A DNA stretch of 6,568 bases from Bacteroidales bacterium (GTDB lineage Bacteria; Bacteroidota; Bacteroidia; Bacteroidales; Muribaculaceae), in NCBI GenBank assembly GCA_004552395.1, contig SFOK01000104.1, positions 1-6,568 of the forward strand, read 5' to 3'. The notes below the pieces were generated by a model. It did not search any database and had not been told where the DNA came from. It saw nothing but the letters and a program-made list of their open reading frames with translations. Position numbers and translations under genes: made by a program. This document shows, one piece after another, positions 6,062 to 6,568 of the stretch. How positions within the stretch are numbered: position 1 is the stretch's first letter; every line of letters starts with the position of its first letter.

Positions 6062-6529
6062 TTAGAGAAGGGCTTCGTCTGCAGAATAGAGGGATGCCAT
6101 TGCCTGCGGAGTGTAGTCGAGGATCTCGCCTTTCTTGAAGAAACGTTCGAGTTCTATGCGGGCATTCTCCACAGAGTCGGAGGCGTGCACTATGTTGGCC
6201 TGATTGCTCATGGCAAAGTCGCCGCGGATAGTGCCGGGAGCTGCCTGACGGCCGTTGGTGACACCGACCATCTCACGGAAAACCCTGACGGCATCCACAC
6301 CCTTGAGGCACATCACGATCACCGGAGAGGCTGTCATGGAAGATACAATCTGGGGGAAGAAAGGCTTGTCCACAAGGTGTGCGTAATGCTCGCGCAGGAT
6401 TGCCTCATCGAGCTGCATCATTTTCATGCCGCAGATTATGAGACCACGGTCGAGAATTCTGCCTATGATTTTACCTGTCAGATTGCGTTCTATTGCCGAA
6501 GGTTTCAATATGGCAAGCGTCTGCTCCAT
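6062..6529 (-). CDS. ndk: Nucleoside diphosphate kinase
   Basis: A 155-residue cytoplasmic enzyme that transfers the gamma-phosphate of ATP to nucleoside diphosphates through a phosphohistidine intermediate, balancing NTP and dNTP pools. The catalytic His115 lies in NIVHASDS. Every standard active-site residue is present at the spacing of the human enzyme: Lys9, Tyr49, Phe57, Arg85, Thr91, Arg102, Asn112, Ser117 and Glu126. HASDS replaces the common HGSDS; I recall the Ala form as usual in Bacteroidales. The C-terminus is about 12 residues longer than the 143-residue E. coli enzyme. The ATG at 6527-6529 opens MEQTLAILKPSA, the normal family start. Only 39 nt upstream are visible, and a possible neighbour ends 11 nt before the start, so ndk may be the downstream gene of an operon. 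Confidence 0.97.
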   Translation of the reverse strand: MEQTLAILKPSAIERNLTGKIIGRILDRGLIICGMKMMQLDEAILREHYAHLVDKPFFPQIVSSMTASPVIVMCLKGVDAVRVFREMVGVTNGRQAAPGTIRGDFAMSNQANIVHASDSVENARIELERFFKKGEILDYTPQAMASLYSADEALL

Positions 6530-6540
6530 CTCTTTAACAA

Positions 6541-6568
6541 TTATTTAGATTTGCTTTTGCGTTTCTTC
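6541..6568 (-). CDS. Possible C-terminal tail of an upstream minus-strand gene (partial)
   Basis: One minus-strand frame entering from the window edge reads KKRKSKSK and ends at TAA (6541-6543), 11 nt before the ndk start. A short Lys-rich tail is a common ending for nucleic-acid-binding proteins, and the close spacing would suit an operon with ndk. With only eight codons visible, this is a suggestion rather than an identification; AT-rich leader sequence could read the same way by chance. Confidence 0.3.

Overview
The window looks like a housekeeping stretch from a member of the Bacteroidota, most likely order Bacteroidales. A Muribaculaceae-like gut lineage is a guess from the moderately high GC and protein style. 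The lineage call rests on three things: Bacteroidota-type promoter boxes (TAnnTTTG), a lipoprotein form of the Omp85/TamA family, and start codons without Shine-Dalgarno sequences. No phage, transposon, CRISPR, toxin-antitoxin or rRNA/tRNA genes are visible.

Layout. A Crp/Fnr-type regulator (20-685, +) converges, across a 17-nt gap, on a two-gene minus-strand unit. That unit reads leftward: a TamL-like Omp85 outer-membrane assembly lipoprotein (3769-1412), then a HAD-family phosphatase (1347-703). A 127-nt divergent promoter region separates tamL from a plus-strand acyl-ACP thioesterase (3897-4703). This region holds a perfect inverted repeat whose two arms are each a TAATTTTG -7 box, one facing each gene. 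A 265-nt, GC-rich, repeat-filled spacer follows (4704-4968). It carries a perfect 9-bp palindrome, short direct repeats and a clear intrinsic terminator for the next minus-strand gene. That gene is a secreted M23 peptidase with a C-terminal LysM domain (5886-4969). Beyond a 175-nt gap lies nucleoside diphosphate kinase, ndk (6529-6062, -). The last bases may hold the Lys-rich tail of another minus-strand gene.

How they fit together. Several products bear on the cell envelope: TamL in outer-membrane assembly, the thioesterase in fatty-acid release, and the M23/LysM enzyme in peptidoglycan remodelling. HAD phosphatase and NDK are metabolic housekeeping. I found no convincing new multi-gene system. 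The points most worth a second look are the divergent promoter palindrome, a Tyr in the usual catalytic Asn position of the thioesterase with a Ser-rich insertion further on, and the palindromic repeat cluster at 4699-4855.
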